Below are positions 18,445 through 27,922 of a stretch of DNA of 64,000 nt, piece by piece (the stretch's first letter is position 1; each line of letters begins with the position of its first letter). This stretch comes from Bradyrhizobium sp. AUGA SZCCT0176 (lineage in GTDB: Bacteria; Pseudomonadota; Alphaproteobacteria; Rhizobiales; Xanthobacteraceae): assembly GCF_018130145.1 (NCBI RefSeq), contig NZ_JAFCMB010000005.1, positions 186,001 through 250,000 of the forward strand, in the 5' to 3' direction. Position numbers and translations under genes: made by a program. The notes under the pieces were generated by a model, which made no database searches, had not been told where the DNA came from, and was given only the letters and a program-made list of their open reading frames with translations.

Positions 18445-19347
18445 TTACCCGGCTTGTGCTTCGAACGCTGACAACGCCTGGAGCACGAGTTGGGGCGCTT
18501 CCTGCGCCACGCTGTGACCGGCGCCTTCGAACGTCCATTGGCTCGCGGCGGGAAGCAGGGCTACGGCGCGTGACGCCATCTCCCTATAGATGGACCAGGA
18601 TTGCTCGGTAACGGCCACGCGCACCGGACATTCGATCTCGGACAGCCACCCGAACGGATTGCCGCGCGCGTCGCCCGCGTAAACCTGCTCCATCGCCTCC
18701 AGGATCGGAAGCAGCACGGCTGACTCAATCTCGGGTGTGCAAAGCAGCCGGACCCGGCCATCGTCTTGCTGCGCGAAGCCGTGCCGGATGTAAGCCCGCA
18801 GCGAATTCTCCGTCCATTTTGCAAAGGCCGGCGCGGCGCGATAGCGCGCGAACGCGGCGTCCGCGCTCTCGAACTCGGCCTGTCGGCGCAGCGCGCCCTG
18901 CACCGCGCTTTTGCCGAAATCGCTCAAGCCATCAGGTCGAGCCGCCCGCGGATCCATCACTGTCGGCTCCATCACAAACAATCGTGCGAAGCGCGCAGGC
19001 ATCAGTTTCGCCGCCAATAACAGATCGGTCGCGCCCGCACTGTGTCCGATGCCGTAGATATCGGTCAGATCGAGCGCCTCGATCACCCGGCACACATCCT
19101 CAGCAAAATCCTGGAAGTGATAGCGGCTGGCCTCAGGCTTGTGGCTGTCGCCATGACCGCGGCGGTCGAGCGCATAGACCGTATAATCCTGTGCGAGTTC
19201 GCGGGCGACGTCGTCCCAGACCTCGGCGACAAAGCCGGTGCCGTGCAATAGAAGCGCGGGCGGCCTGCCTCGATCCTCCGCACCCCATCGCGCCAGCGCG
19301 ATGCGCGACTCAATATCGCCGATCGAAATCCGAGCCGGGCCCGTCAA
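18445..19347 (-). CDS. Alpha/beta hydrolase, last gene of the amide operon
   Basis: This 300-residue alpha/beta hydrolase has the oxyanion segment LLLHGTGFVAEVWDD, the nucleophile elbow GHSAGAT and the catalytic His in EGAGHSVAQEAP. It has no signal peptide, so it is cytoplasmic. The start is TTG 19347, overlapping the TGA of the upstream GMC gene, which implies translational coupling; no ATG gives a better fit. Substrate is unknown. As last gene after nitrilase and GMC oxidoreductase it may hydrolyse an ester or lactone made from the imported compound (inference). Confidence 0.8.
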   Translation of the reverse strand: MTGPARISIGDIESRIALARWGAEDRGRPPALLLHGTGFVAEVWDDVARELAQDYTVYALDRRGHGDSHKPEASRYHFQDFAEDVCRVIEALDLTDIYGIGHSAGATDLLLAAKLMPARFARLFVMEPTVMDPRAARPDGLSDFGKSAVQGALRRQAEFESADAAFARYRAAPAFAKWTENSLRAYIRHGFAQQDDGRVRLLCTPEIESAVLLPILEAMEQVYAGDARGNPFGWLSEIECPVRVAVTEQSWSIYREMASRAVALLPAASQWTFEGAGHSVAQEAPQLVLQALSAFEAQAG

Positions 19348-20966
19348 GCGCGCGCATCCTCCAAAATCATTGTCGCGCCCTTTTCCGCAATCATCGCCGT
19401 CGGCGTATTCGTGTTGCCTGACGTGATCGTCGGCATCACCGAGGCGTCGGCGATGCGCAAGGCGGCAATGCCGTGAAAGCGCAGGCGCTCGTCGACGACG
19501 GAAGTGGCATCGGAAGCCGATCCCATCTTCGCGGTGCCGACGGGATGGAAGATCGTGGTGCCGATATCGCCCGCGGCTTTCGCCAACGCCGCATCGTCGT
19601 CGCCGACGCTGGGGCCGGGCAGATATTCTTGCGGATGAAATCGCGCCAGCGCCTGCTGCTTCATCAGCCGCCGCGTGGTGCGGATGGCATCCGCCGCGAC
19701 CTGCCGGTCTTCATCGGTCGACAGATAGTTCGGTGCGATCGCGGGTGCCTTGTCGGCCTCTGCGGTTCGGATGCGCACGGTGCCGCGCGAGGTCGGCCGC
19801 AGATTGCAGGCGCTGACCGTGATGGCGGGGAAACGGTGCAGGGGATCGCCGAATTTATCGAGCGACAGCGGCTGCACGTGGAACTGGATGTTGGCGCGCT
19901 CGCGATGCGGATCGGAGCGCGTGAAGATGCCGAGCTGCGACGGCGCCATGGTCAGCGGACCGCGGCGGCGGAACGCGTAGTCGAGCCCCATCAGGCCGCG
20001 CCGGAACAGATTGTAATAGGTCTCGTTCAGGGTGCGGACGCCCTCGACCTTGTAGATCGCACGCTGCTGCAGATGGTCCTGCAGGTTGCGGCCCACACCT
20101 TGCCGGTCGAGCGTGACGTCGATGCCAAGCGGCGACAACCAGTCGGCCGGGCCAATGCCGGAACGGTGCAGCACCTGCGTCGATCCGATGGAGCCTGCGC
20201 AGAGAATGACTTCGCCTTTGGTGCGGGCCTCGACGATCTCGTTGCCCTGATAGAAGCGCACGCCGACGGCACGGCCGTTCTCGACAATCAGCCGGTCCAC
20301 CAGCACGTTCTTTTCCAGCCGCAGATTCTGGCGGTTCAACACCGGCTTGAGAAAACCCCGCGCGGAAGACCAGCGGCGGCCGCGCTTCTGGTTGACGTGG
20401 AAATAGCTGATGCCTTCATTGTCGCCGGTGTTGAAATCGGGGATGCGGCGGATGCCCATCTGTTCGGCGGCGTCGCCGACCGCATCCAGCACTGCCCAGG
20501 ACAGCCGCGGCGCTTCGATGCGCCAGCCGCCGCCCGCGCCATGATGTTCGCTCTTGCCGAGGAAATGATCTTCGAGCGCCAGGAAGTGCGGCAGCACGTC
20601 GTCATAGCCCCAGCCGGTGAGGCCTAGCTGACGCCAGTGGTCGTAATCGGCAGCCTGGCCCCGCATCGAGATCATGGCGTTGATCGCCGACGAGCCGCCG
20701 ATCACCTTGCCGCGGGGATAGGCCAGCGCGCGGCCGTTGAGGCCCGCCTCCGGCTCGGTCTTGAACATCCAGTCGGAGCGGGGGTTGCCGATCGCAAAGA
20801 GGTAGCCGACCGGGATGTGAAACCAGATCCAGTTGTCGTTGCCGCCGGCCTCCAGGATCAGCACGCGATTGCCGGGATTGGCCGACAACCGGTTGGCCAT
20901 GATGCAGCCGGCCGTGCCCGCGCCGACGACGATATAGTCGAAATCACCTTCAAGCCGCTTCATCAT
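19344..20966 (-). CDS. GMC-family FAD oxidoreductase (choline/alcohol dehydrogenase-like)
   Basis: This 540-residue GMC flavoenzyme oxidises an alcohol. Features in order: DYIVVGAGTAGCIMANRL (FAD-binding, residue 10), GGSSAINAMISMRG, the second GMC signature GAGSIG-type stretch LCAGSIGSTQVLHRSGIG, FHPVGTAKMG with the active-site His, and GNTNTPTAMIAEKGA near the C-terminus. It is the length usual for choline dehydrogenase-like enzymes. It lies 165 bases after the nitrilase gene and overlaps the hydrolase gene, so it probably belongs to the same transcript. Its substrate cannot be told from sequence; an alcohol freed from an imported amide or nitrile is one option. Confidence 0.88.
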   Translation of the reverse strand: MMKRLEGDFDYIVVGAGTAGCIMANRLSANPGNRVLILEAGGNDNWIWFHIPVGYLFAIGNPRSDWMFKTEPEAGLNGRALAYPRGKVIGGSSAINAMISMRGQAADYDHWRQLGLTGWGYDDVLPHFLALEDHFLGKSEHHGAGGGWRIEAPRLSWAVLDAVGDAAEQMGIRRIPDFNTGDNEGISYFHVNQKRGRRWSSARGFLKPVLNRQNLRLEKNVLVDRLIVENGRAVGVRFYQGNEIVEARTKGEVILCAGSIGSTQVLHRSGIGPADWLSPLGIDVTLDRQGVGRNLQDHLQQRAIYKVEGVRTLNETYYNLFRRGLMGLDYAFRRRGPLTMAPSQLGIFTRSDPHRERANIQFHVQPLSLDKFGDPLHRFPAITVSACNLRPTSRGTVRIRTAEADKAPAIAPNYLSTDEDRQVAADAIRTTRRLMKQQALARFHPQEYLPGPSVGDDDAALAKAAGDIGTTIFHPVGTAKMGSASDATSVVDERLRFHGIAALRIADASVMPTITSGNTNTPTAMIAEKGATMILEDARA

Positions 20967-21131
20967 CGTTACCGCGCGACCCGCAAGGCACGCAATGCCG
21001 GGGCCAAATTCGATCTGCAGGATTGGCCGCGCGTCACGTCCAGTGAACGGCGGTACCGTCGCGGACGATCAATAAACGAATCCGGGCAAAAGCGAACCCT
21101 TTCGTTTCCGCAGCGGGCGATTTCCGCCGCT

Positions 21132-22871
21132 CTATTGATGCCATTTCACCAGAGCGGGGTAATGGTGCGGCAGGCGCATCATCACGAGATCCTTTCGGCG
21201 AACGATGTTCGTCGGGTAGGGCGTATCGAGGTTCGTCGTATCGACGCTCGCCGCTGCAAATCCCTCATCGTCGAGGATGGCAGACTCCTGGCGCGGAAAT
21301 GCGAACGCATCCGGGCCGAATACCGCGCTTTTTCCCAGGTAACCGCGCTCGGGATCGTAGACGTTCGCAAATGCAAAATAGACGTTGCTTTCGCCGCCGC
21401 GCACGCGAAAGGCGTGCCAATGGTGGGGATCGGCGCCGGTCGGGATCGGGTAGTTGTGGCGTATGCTGGTCCCCTCGTGAGCTCCGGTAAATTGGCCGGC
21501 AATGGCGGCCGGGCAAGCGACGAGGTCGCAGCCGAGCAGCGACAGCGAACGCACCGCCTCGGGGAAGAGGGCATCGTGCCCGATCAGCAGGCCGACCCTT
21601 CCGATTGGAAGGTCGAACACTTTCCAGTCCGAACCGGCGCTGGCCCAGACCTTGTCGCGCGCGTTCAGATGAATCTTGCGGTAGCTGCCGACCAGCCCTT
21701 CGGGGCCGGCCAGAACGGCGGTGTTGAACAGCCCTTCAGCGGCCCGCTCCGCGAAACCGGCGATAATGTGTACCCGCAACCGTGCCGCCAGGCGGACAAG
21801 ACGCGTGACCGCCTGATCCTTGATGTCAAGCGCGCGGTCACCGGGTGCGCCGATCCCGGTCATCGACAGTTCGGGGAATACAATGAGGTCAGGCTTTTCC
21901 TCGCTGACGGCCTCCTTGGCCAAGACCTCAATGCGCGCGAGATTCTGCTCGACGTCGTCGGTTGGGGTAAATTGCACGACCGCGGCCCGCGATAGTTGCC
22001 CGGGAGGCAGCGGCTGGTAGCCATAGAGCTTGAAGAAGTCGCGCGGATTCCAGGTGAAGCTGTTCGTCATCAGGTTGGCATAAAGCTCGGGACGACGGTC
22101 CTCGAAGATCGGCTCAGACAACACCTCCCGCCGGCGCGCCCGGGCGAGATCGATCTCGCCATGCACGATACCGTCGCCGCTATCCAGCACCGCCTGAACA
22201 TTGCCGTCCGGTTCGATGATGCAGCTTCCGCCGCTGAATTGCACCGTGCGCTCGAGGCCCCAGCGGTTGCTCTCGATGACATAGCAGCCGTTTTCGAACG
22301 CGCGGTTGATCCAGTACGGCGCCGGCGCCCGTTCCTGCAACCAGTTGCTGATGTGGCAAATCACATCTGCCCCAGCCAGTGCTTCCAGCCGCGCGGTCTC
22401 GAAGAAATGCAGGTCCATGCAGACCAGTAGCGCAATGCGTCCGATCTCGGTCTCGAACACGATATGGGCGATGTCTCCCGACGCGGCCCATTTCGGTTCG
22501 GAAATATAGGGATGCGATTTGCGGTGCTTGCCGACAACACCGGATGGCCCGATCAGGACTGCGGTGTTGTAGTAGAGGTCCGTGGCGGCGTCGACCTCGG
22601 GCATGCCAACGACGATGTAGCAGCCGAATTGCTTTGCAAGCGAATGAAATACGTCGGTGGTCGGACCGGGTACGGTTTCCACGAAAGGCTTCACTTCCGC
22701 CCTGTCATACCAGCAATAGCCGGTGGTGCCCATTTCGGGGGTGACGATCAGGCGCGCGCCTGCCGTCGCAGCTTCGCTCGTCATCTCCAGCAAGCGCTGG
22801 ATGTTGCGCTCCTTTTCAAACATCGTCGGCTCGAACTGGATGGATGCCGCCTTGAAACGCTCTGATGCCAT
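21132..22871 (-). CDS. Tandem-domain nitrilase/amidase; second domain lacks the catalytic Cys
   Basis: This 579-residue protein holds two carbon-nitrogen hydrolase domains in a row. Domain 1 (about 5-270) has the full triad: Glu46 in VTPEMGTTGY, Lys118 in GKHRKSHPY, Cys151 in LLVCMDLHFFE. Domain 2 (about 294-570) keeps Glu334 (VFPELSMTG) and Lys399 (SYRKIHL), but the Cys position is Gly431 (LLIGHDALFPE), so it should be catalytically dead. Family members hydrolyse nitriles, aliphatic amides or carbamoyl compounds. It lies 49 bases after the transporter ATPase gene, so it likely acts on the imported substrate and releases ammonia. It is cytoplasmic, with no signal peptide. Confidence 0.88.
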   Translation of the reverse strand: MASERFKAASIQFEPTMFEKERNIQRLLEMTSEAATAGARLIVTPEMGTTGYCWYDRAEVKPFVETVPGPTTDVFHSLAKQFGCYIVVGMPEVDAATDLYYNTAVLIGPSGVVGKHRKSHPYISEPKWAASGDIAHIVFETEIGRIALLVCMDLHFFETARLEALAGADVICHISNWLQERAPAPYWINRAFENGCYVIESNRWGLERTVQFSGGSCIIEPDGNVQAVLDSGDGIVHGEIDLARARRREVLSEPIFEDRRPELYANLMTNSFTWNPRDFFKLYGYQPLPPGQLSRAAVVQFTPTDDVEQNLARIEVLAKEAVSEEKPDLIVFPELSMTGIGAPGDRALDIKDQAVTRLVRLAARLRVHIIAGFAERAAEGLFNTAVLAGPEGLVGSYRKIHLNARDKVWASAGSDWKVFDLPIGRVGLLIGHDALFPEAVRSLSLLGCDLVACPAAIAGQFTGAHEGTSIRHNYPIPTGADPHHWHAFRVRGGESNVYFAFANVYDPERGYLGKSAVFGPDAFAFPRQESAILDDEGFAAASVDTTNLDTPYPTNIVRRKDLVMMRLPHHYPALVKWHQ

Positions 22872-22920
22872 TGCCTTACCTCTGTCACGCCGCCACGGCG
22901 GATACCGAAAGTTCCAGGAT

Positions 22921-23616
22921 TCAAATCGCCATTCTCAGGTGCACAAGCTCTTCCGTGAGCTGCGATACCGGGCCCTCAGCCACCACGCGTCCCTTTTCCA
23001 TCATCGCGAACTGGTGCGACGCGCGGCGGACAAATTCGATGTTCTGTTCCACCAGCACGATGGTGAGGCCGATCTCGCGATTGAGGCGAATAATCGTCTG
23101 CTCGATTTCCTCGACGATCGACGGCTGGATTCCCTCATTGGGCTCGTCAAGCAGCAGCACATCCGGTTCCGAGGCGAGCGCCCGGGCGATGGCCAGTTGC
23201 TGCTGCTGTCCGCCGGACAGCACGCCGCCCAGCCGGTCCATGTTCTGCAGCAGATACGGAAACAGCTCACCCACCAGCGGGGGAATGATGCGTCTGCCGT
23301 CGGTTCTGGCGAAGGTTCCGAGCAGGATGTTTTCGCGGATGGTGAAGTCCGGAATGATTTCGCGGCCCTGCGGCACATAGGCGAGGCCGGCGCGCGCGCG
23401 GCGGAAGGTCGGCTCACAGGTGATGTTCGTTCCGTCAAGTTCGATCTTTCCCGCGGTCTTGTCGGTCATGCCCATCAGGGTTTTCAGCAGCGTCGTTTTG
23501 CCAACGCCGTTGCGGCCGAGCACCGTGGTGATCCGCCCCTTGTCGAAGCTGAGCGTGACGTCATGCAGAACGTGGCTGCGTCCGTAGAAGCTGTGAATGT
23601 TCGACAGGCTCAGCAT
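22921..23616 (-). CDS. ABC transporter ATPase, UrtE/LivF type
   Basis: This 231-residue ATPase is one of two that drive the branched-chain amino acid/urea-type (HAAT) importer. Walker A is LGRNGVGKTTL near residue 35, the signature is LSGGQQQQLAIARAL, Walker B is DVLLLDEPNEGIQPS, and the switch His is replaced within VEQNIEFV, as is normal for LivF/UrtE. EPNEGIQPS is characteristic of UrtE. The ATG overlaps the stop of the preceding ATPase gene (ATGA). Confidence 0.9.
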   Translation of the reverse strand: MLSLSNIHSFYGRSHVLHDVTLSFDKGRITTVLGRNGVGKTTLLKTLMGMTDKTAGKIELDGTNITCEPTFRRARAGLAYVPQGREIIPDFTIRENILLGTFARTDGRRIIPPLVGELFPYLLQNMDRLGGVLSGGQQQQLAIARALASEPDVLLLDEPNEGIQPSIVEEIEQTIIRLNREIGLTIVLVEQNIEFVRRASHQFAMMEKGRVVAEGPVSQLTEELVHLRMAI

Positions 23617-24374
23617 CAGGAGATACTCCGCGATCCCAAATACGCCCGCCTGACGGCCTCATTGGTTTCAATCGATGCAATGTCGCCTTCTGCCAACACC
23701 TCGCCGAGATGCAGCACGGTGATGCGTTCCGCGATCTCGCGCACGAACGCCATGTCGTGTTCGACGACGAGCAGGGTGTGCTTCCCTCGCATGCTGTTGA
23801 TGATGTTCGCGGTCTTTTTGGTTTCGGCCGCCGTCATGCCCGCAGTCGGTTCATCGAGCAGGATGACTTTCGGGTCCTGCAGCATCAGCAGGCCGAGCTC
23901 GAGCCATTGGGTTTGGCCGTGGCTCAGATAAGCGGCTGTCACGTCGGCCTTGTCCCGGAGATCGACGATGGCGAGCACCTCTTCGATCCTTGCGAGCGCA
24001 TGCCTGGAAAAGCCGAATCCGAGGTTCGCGAACACCGAGGGATTGCGGCAGCTGGCGACCTCGAAATTCTGGCGGACGGTAAGTTCGCGGAACACGCTGG
24101 GAATCTGGAACTTCCTGCCGATCCCGGCCCGGGCAATCCGGTGCTCCTGCCAGTTCGTGATTTCGGTGTCGTAAAGATGAATGTGTCCGCTGGTGCTGTG
24201 CGTACGACCGGAAATCAGATCCATCAGCGTTGTCTTGCCGGCGCCGTTGGCGCCGAGCAGTACGCGCAATTCTCCCTCGGCAATCGTCATGGTGACGTTG
24301 TTGACGGCTTTGACGCTGCCGAAGCTGACTTCAAGCCCGTCGATCGTGAGCGCGGTGGCTGCCATGGCGCTCAC
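23616..24374 (-). CDS. ABC transporter ATPase, UrtD/LivG type
   Basis: This 252-residue ATPase is partner to the 22921-23616 ATPase. Walker A is LGANGAGKTTLMD, Walker B is KVILLDEPTAGMT, and the signature is LSHGQTQWLELGLLML rather than LSGGQ; LSHGQ...WLE is what UrtD proteins have, so the system is closer to urea/short amide importers than to leucine importers. Start and stop overlap the neighbouring genes by four bases and one base pair respectively, showing a compact operon. Confidence 0.9.
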   Translation of the reverse strand: MSAMAATALTIDGLEVSFGSVKAVNNVTMTIAEGELRVLLGANGAGKTTLMDLISGRTHSTSGHIHLYDTEITNWQEHRIARAGIGRKFQIPSVFRELTVRQNFEVASCRNPSVFANLGFGFSRHALARIEEVLAIVDLRDKADVTAAYLSHGQTQWLELGLLMLQDPKVILLDEPTAGMTAAETKKTANIINSMRGKHTLLVVEHDMAFVREIAERITVLHLGEVLAEGDIASIETNEAVRRAYLGSRSIS

Positions 24375-25525
24375 CCGCGCTCTGCAAGGGCGTCGCGGCT
24401 TTCCGCCACCAGCCCTTCATCGGAGGCCGCCTCCGTGGCAGGCGCCCGCCAGCGGTCGAGAAGATCGTGTGCAAATCCGCCAAGGCCCCGCGGCAGGTAC
24501 AGCACCACGAGGACGAAGATGAGCCCGACCACGGCTTTCCAGACCTCCACCAAAGCCTTGGTCTCGCTGACCTTGGCCTCGATCATGTTGATGAGGATGG
24601 CCCCAACGCAGGCGCCGAGGATCGAGGATCGTCCGCCGACCGCAGCCCACACCACCATCGTGATCGAAAACGACAGGTCCATGAATGTGGGGGAGGCGAA
24701 CTCCGACACCATCACGTAGAGCATTCCCGCGAAGCCGCAGATCGCCGCCGACACCACGAAAAAGAAAATCTGGTAGCTCGGAACGTCCAGCCCGAGATAG
24801 CGCGCGCGGGTCTCGTCATCCCGCGTCGCCTGAAGGATGAGGCCGGCCCGCGTGCTCACCAGCAGACGCGCACCGACGAGAACCAGCGACAGTGCGATGG
24901 CAACCAGATAGTACGTCGCACGGCTGTAGGGGTCGGACTGAAACGCCCCGATCGTCAGCCAGGCGAGGTCGGTCAGCCCGTTGAAGCCGTTGGTCAGCGG
25001 CTGCGCATCGATGACCAGCAGGCGCACCAGCAACACCAGTGCCAGTGTGATGATTGAAACGAAGACGCCGGAAATCCTGTTACGGAACACGATCAGTCCG
25101 GTAATGGTGGCAATCACCACCGGCAACACGATGCCCATGGCAACGCCAAACCATTGGCTTTGAAACGGAAGCCATATGAAAGAGCCCTTGTTGATGCAGC
25201 ATAGTTGCGTCAGCGCGCCGGGCTCGGCGTTCCAGAGCATGAAGTCGGGGACCGGCGTGTCGGATCCCTGTTGCAGGCTGGTCGGACTGGCAAGCTTCAG
25301 CGACATCGCCAGCATGTAGGCGCCGGCGCCAAAAAACAGTCCCTGACCCAGATTGAGGATGCCGGCGTACCCCCAGGACAGCGCGACGGCGACGCCGAGC
25401 ATGCCGAACACCAGGTACTTTGCGATCCTGTTCAGCCAGAACTCGTCCAGCATCAGCGGCGCCAGCAGAATGGCGGCGACGAAGAGCCCGTAGAGCAGAA
25501 AATCGTATCTTTGCCTCGATGCCAT
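24371..25525 (-). CDS. ABC transporter permease, UrtC/LivM type
   Basis: This 384-residue permease has about ten membrane helices. GYAGILNLGQGLFFGAGAYMLAM is the LivM-family N-terminal signature and ATRDDETRARYLGLDV the cytoplasmic coupling loop that contacts the ATPases. An insert after residue 85 (TSLQQGSDTPVPDFMLWNAEPG...) is typical of UrtC rather than LivM. It overlaps the UrtD-type gene by four bases and lies three bases after the UrtB-type permease. Confidence 0.9.
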   Translation of the reverse strand: MASRQRYDFLLYGLFVAAILLAPLMLDEFWLNRIAKYLVFGMLGVAVALSWGYAGILNLGQGLFFGAGAYMLAMSLKLASPTSLQQGSDTPVPDFMLWNAEPGALTQLCCINKGSFIWLPFQSQWFGVAMGIVLPVVIATITGLIVFRNRISGVFVSIITLALVLLVRLLVIDAQPLTNGFNGLTDLAWLTIGAFQSDPYSRATYYLVAIALSLVLVGARLLVSTRAGLILQATRDDETRARYLGLDVPSYQIFFFVVSAAICGFAGMLYVMVSEFASPTFMDLSFSITMVVWAAVGGRSSILGACVGAILINMIEAKVSETKALVEVWKAVVGLIFVLVVLYLPRGLGGFAHDLLDRWRAPATEAASDEGLVAESRDALAERG

Positions 25526-25528
25526 GAC

Positions 25529-26422
25529 TCAACGACCCCTGAACGAGAAAAGGCCCTTGGGCTTCACGACAATGATGAGAATGACCACGCCGAATATGAC
25601 CGCGCGGGCGATCGTGTCGTTCTTGAGCGCGGCCACCACGCTGTTGATCTCGCCGAGCAGTCCGGCTGACAGCACCGATCCCAGCAGGCTTCCGACACCG
25701 CCGACCACGACGACCAGGAAGCCATCGACCACCATGGGCGTGCCCATGTCGGGGAATACCGTCTTGAAACCCGACATCATGACGCCGGCTATTCCGGCGA
25801 GGCCCGAGCCAAAGGCGAAGGTGAGGGCATTGACGCGTGCGACGTCGACGCCGCAGGCCGCCGCCATTTTCGGGTTCCGGATGATGGCGCGGACCTGCAT
25901 TCCGATCGAGGTCCGCTGCAACAAAAACCAGGTCACGGCCGCAAGGGCGGCGGTGACGACAATGATGAAGGCGCGATAGGTGTTGATTTCCACACCAGCC
26001 AAATGAAACGTGCCCTGCAGGACTGCCGGCACCGGCACGTTCTGAAGACCGGGCCCCAGGCCCTCGACGTGAATGCCGAAGAACGACAGGCCGAATTCAA
26101 GCCTGATCGCCTGCTGTATCAGGATGGCGACGCCCCATGTGGCCAGCAACGTATCCAGCAGCCTGCCATAGAGCCGGCGGACGATGACGCGCTCGATGAC
26201 CAGGCCGACGATCGCGGTAACGACGAAGGCGATCGGAATTGCCATCACGATGTTGGCGTCCAGCCAGATGCGCGACAGCACGGCGGTGTAGGCGCCGAGC
26301 ATCACCATCTCGCCATGGGCCATGTTGATGACCCCCATCGCGCCATAGGTGATCGCAAGTCCGAGCGCCACCAGCAGCAGGATCGAGCTCAGGCTCAGGC
26401 CGATAAACATCGTGTCGATCAT
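25529..26422 (-). CDS. ABC transporter permease, UrtB/LivH type
   Basis: This 297-residue permease has about eight helices. AITYGAMGVINMAHGEMVMLGAY is the LivH/UrtB signature, and the loop MQVRAIIRNPKMAAACGVDV is the coupling loop. ATG 26422 (MIDTMFIGLSL) is chosen; the open frame runs 14 codons further upstream but those residues are polar and not family-like. It forms the membrane pore with the 24371-25525 permease. A 119-base gap separates it from the binding-protein gene; no terminator was seen there. Confidence 0.9.
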   Translation of the reverse strand: MIDTMFIGLSLSSILLLVALGLAITYGAMGVINMAHGEMVMLGAYTAVLSRIWLDANIVMAIPIAFVVTAIVGLVIERVIVRRLYGRLLDTLLATWGVAILIQQAIRLEFGLSFFGIHVEGLGPGLQNVPVPAVLQGTFHLAGVEINTYRAFIIVVTAALAAVTWFLLQRTSIGMQVRAIIRNPKMAAACGVDVARVNALTFAFGSGLAGIAGVMMSGFKTVFPDMGTPMVVDGFLVVVVGGVGSLLGSVLSAGLLGEINSVVAALKNDTIARAVIFGVVILIIVVKPKGLFSFRGR

Positions 26423-26541
26423 GTCGTGTCTACTTTCGAAGGAGCCGGACCGTTCACCGAACATCTTCCAGCCAGGGCGCGTTGGGGTGGGAGGTGCGCC
26501 CCGGCTGGAATGTCTTTCGATGTGGCCGGGCCTCCAGCTTC

Positions 26542-27789
26542 TTACTTCAGCTTGGCGGTTTCCAGCCCCTTCGCCGTGCAGAACAGATCGCTTTCAGTTT
26601 CACCATAGGCCGAATAGGCGAGCGGCTTGATCGGCTCCGGCCAGGCGTCGACCACCTTGCTTTGGCCGTCCGGCTGCCACTGGCCGACCCGCGGCGTCAG
26701 CCAGCAATGCAGATTGTCGGCGTCGATTTTGACCTTGCCGCCCGGCGCGTCGTAGGTCTGGCCGCGGATGCCATCGCGAATGCCGTCCGCGGTAACCTGT
26801 CCCGACTTCTCGATCGCCTGCTTCCAGAGGAAGACCTGGAAATAGGCCGCCTCCAGCGAGTGGTAGGTCACCGCTTTCGGATCCTTGGTGAACTTCCTGA
26901 AGTCTTCGATGAACTTCTTGTTGGCCGGCGTGTCGATCGACATGAAATAGGGGAACGACGTGTAGCTGCCGGCGGCGTATTCGGGGCCCATCGCCGCGAT
27001 CTCGATTTCGGAAGTGACGGTCGCGCAGATCGGGATCGTCGCCTGCGAGAGACCTTGATTCTTGAACTCCCGGTAGAACGCGATGATGGAATCGCCGACC
27101 ACGTTGGAAAGAACGACGTCGGCGCCCGAATCCTTGATCTTCTTGACCATGCTCGCCCATTCGGAATGGCCGAGTTCGAGATATTCGTCGCCGGTCCATT
27201 GCGCGCCGGCGGCCTCGATCAGCTTCTTGCTGACTTTGGCCATCTCGCGCGGATAGACGTAGTCCGATCCGACGATGAAGAACTTCTTCTTGCCGAGCGT
27301 CTTGGCGATCCACGGAATATACTTGCCGAGCTGCTGGTTCGGTACCGCGCCGGAATAGACGACGTTGCGTGAACACTCGAACCCCTCGTAATGGGTCTGG
27401 TAGAACAGCATGGCGTTTCGCCGTTCGAAGATCGGCAGCACCGCCTTGCGGCTGGCCGAGGTGTGGCATCCGAACACGGTTGCCACGCGATCCTGAATGA
27501 CGAGCTTGGAAGCTTTTTCGTTGAAGGTTTTTGGATCGGACGCGCCGTCCTCGACGATGACTTCGACCTTCCGGCCGAGGACGCCGCCTGCCGCATTGAT
27601 CTCGGATACGGCCATCTGCACCGCGCTCGCCAGCAGCTTCTCGACGATCGACAGGCCGCCGGTCTGCGAGTAGAGCGCGCCCACCTTGATCGGGTCGGCT
27701 GCAAAGGCCTGCCTGATCACAGAAGGCGATGCGATCGCGGCCGAGGTGATCGCCGCCGTCTTTAAAAAGTCACGTCTGTTGAAGGACAT
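26542..27789 (-). CDS. Tat-exported ABC substrate-binding protein, urea/amide type
   Basis: This 415-residue periplasmic binding protein has a twin-arginine signal (MSFNRRDFLKTAAITSAAIASP, cut after AFA). The mature part is a type I periplasmic fold starting DPIKVGALYSQTGG. It is a visible paralogue of the AmiC sensor in the same operon: both hold GCH.S..RKA.LPI, Y.T.YEGFE.SRN and GA.PNQ. It is therefore in the UrtA/FmdD/AmiC group that binds urea, formamide or short amides. It feeds the permeases and ATPases encoded directly downstream. The 274-base leader upstream contains an intrinsic terminator at 27885-27922, so its synthesis is probably controlled by the ANTAR protein AmiR. Confidence 0.92.
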   Translation of the reverse strand: MSFNRRDFLKTAAITSAAIASPSVIRQAFAADPIKVGALYSQTGGLSIVEKLLASAVQMAVSEINAAGGVLGRKVEVIVEDGASDPKTFNEKASKLVIQDRVATVFGCHTSASRKAVLPIFERRNAMLFYQTHYEGFECSRNVVYSGAVPNQQLGKYIPWIAKTLGKKKFFIVGSDYVYPREMAKVSKKLIEAAGAQWTGDEYLELGHSEWASMVKKIKDSGADVVLSNVVGDSIIAFYREFKNQGLSQATIPICATVTSEIEIAAMGPEYAAGSYTSFPYFMSIDTPANKKFIEDFRKFTKDPKAVTYHSLEAAYFQVFLWKQAIEKSGQVTADGIRDGIRGQTYDAPGGKVKIDADNLHCWLTPRVGQWQPDGQSKVVDAWPEPIKPLAYSAYGETESDLFCTAKGLETAKLK

Positions 27790-27884
27790 CTTGTTCCCCT
27801 GGTTGGTGCGAAGCTTCGGGCACTGCTGAAATCAATCAGCGTGATGACTGGTTTGGAAAGACGCTGACGTCTCTGTCAGCCGGC

Positions 27885-27922
27885 AACAAAAAACCCGCAG
27901 GACCGGGTCAACGGTCTGCGGG
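27885..27922 (-). terminator. Leader terminator (attenuator) before the binding-protein gene
   Basis: Read on the minus strand, CCCGCAG-ACCG, a 6-nt loop and CGGT-C-CTGCGGG form an 11-bp stem with one bulge, followed by TTTTTTGTT. It lies between amiR and the binding-protein gene, inside an operon, about 95 bases before the ATG, as expected of an attenuator. Confidence 0.88.

Noticed and set aside
19473..20627. Plus-strand ORF opposite the GMC oxidoreductase
   Set aside because: Arg/Gln/Asp-rich mirror sequence without recognisable motifs; the GMC gene is complete.
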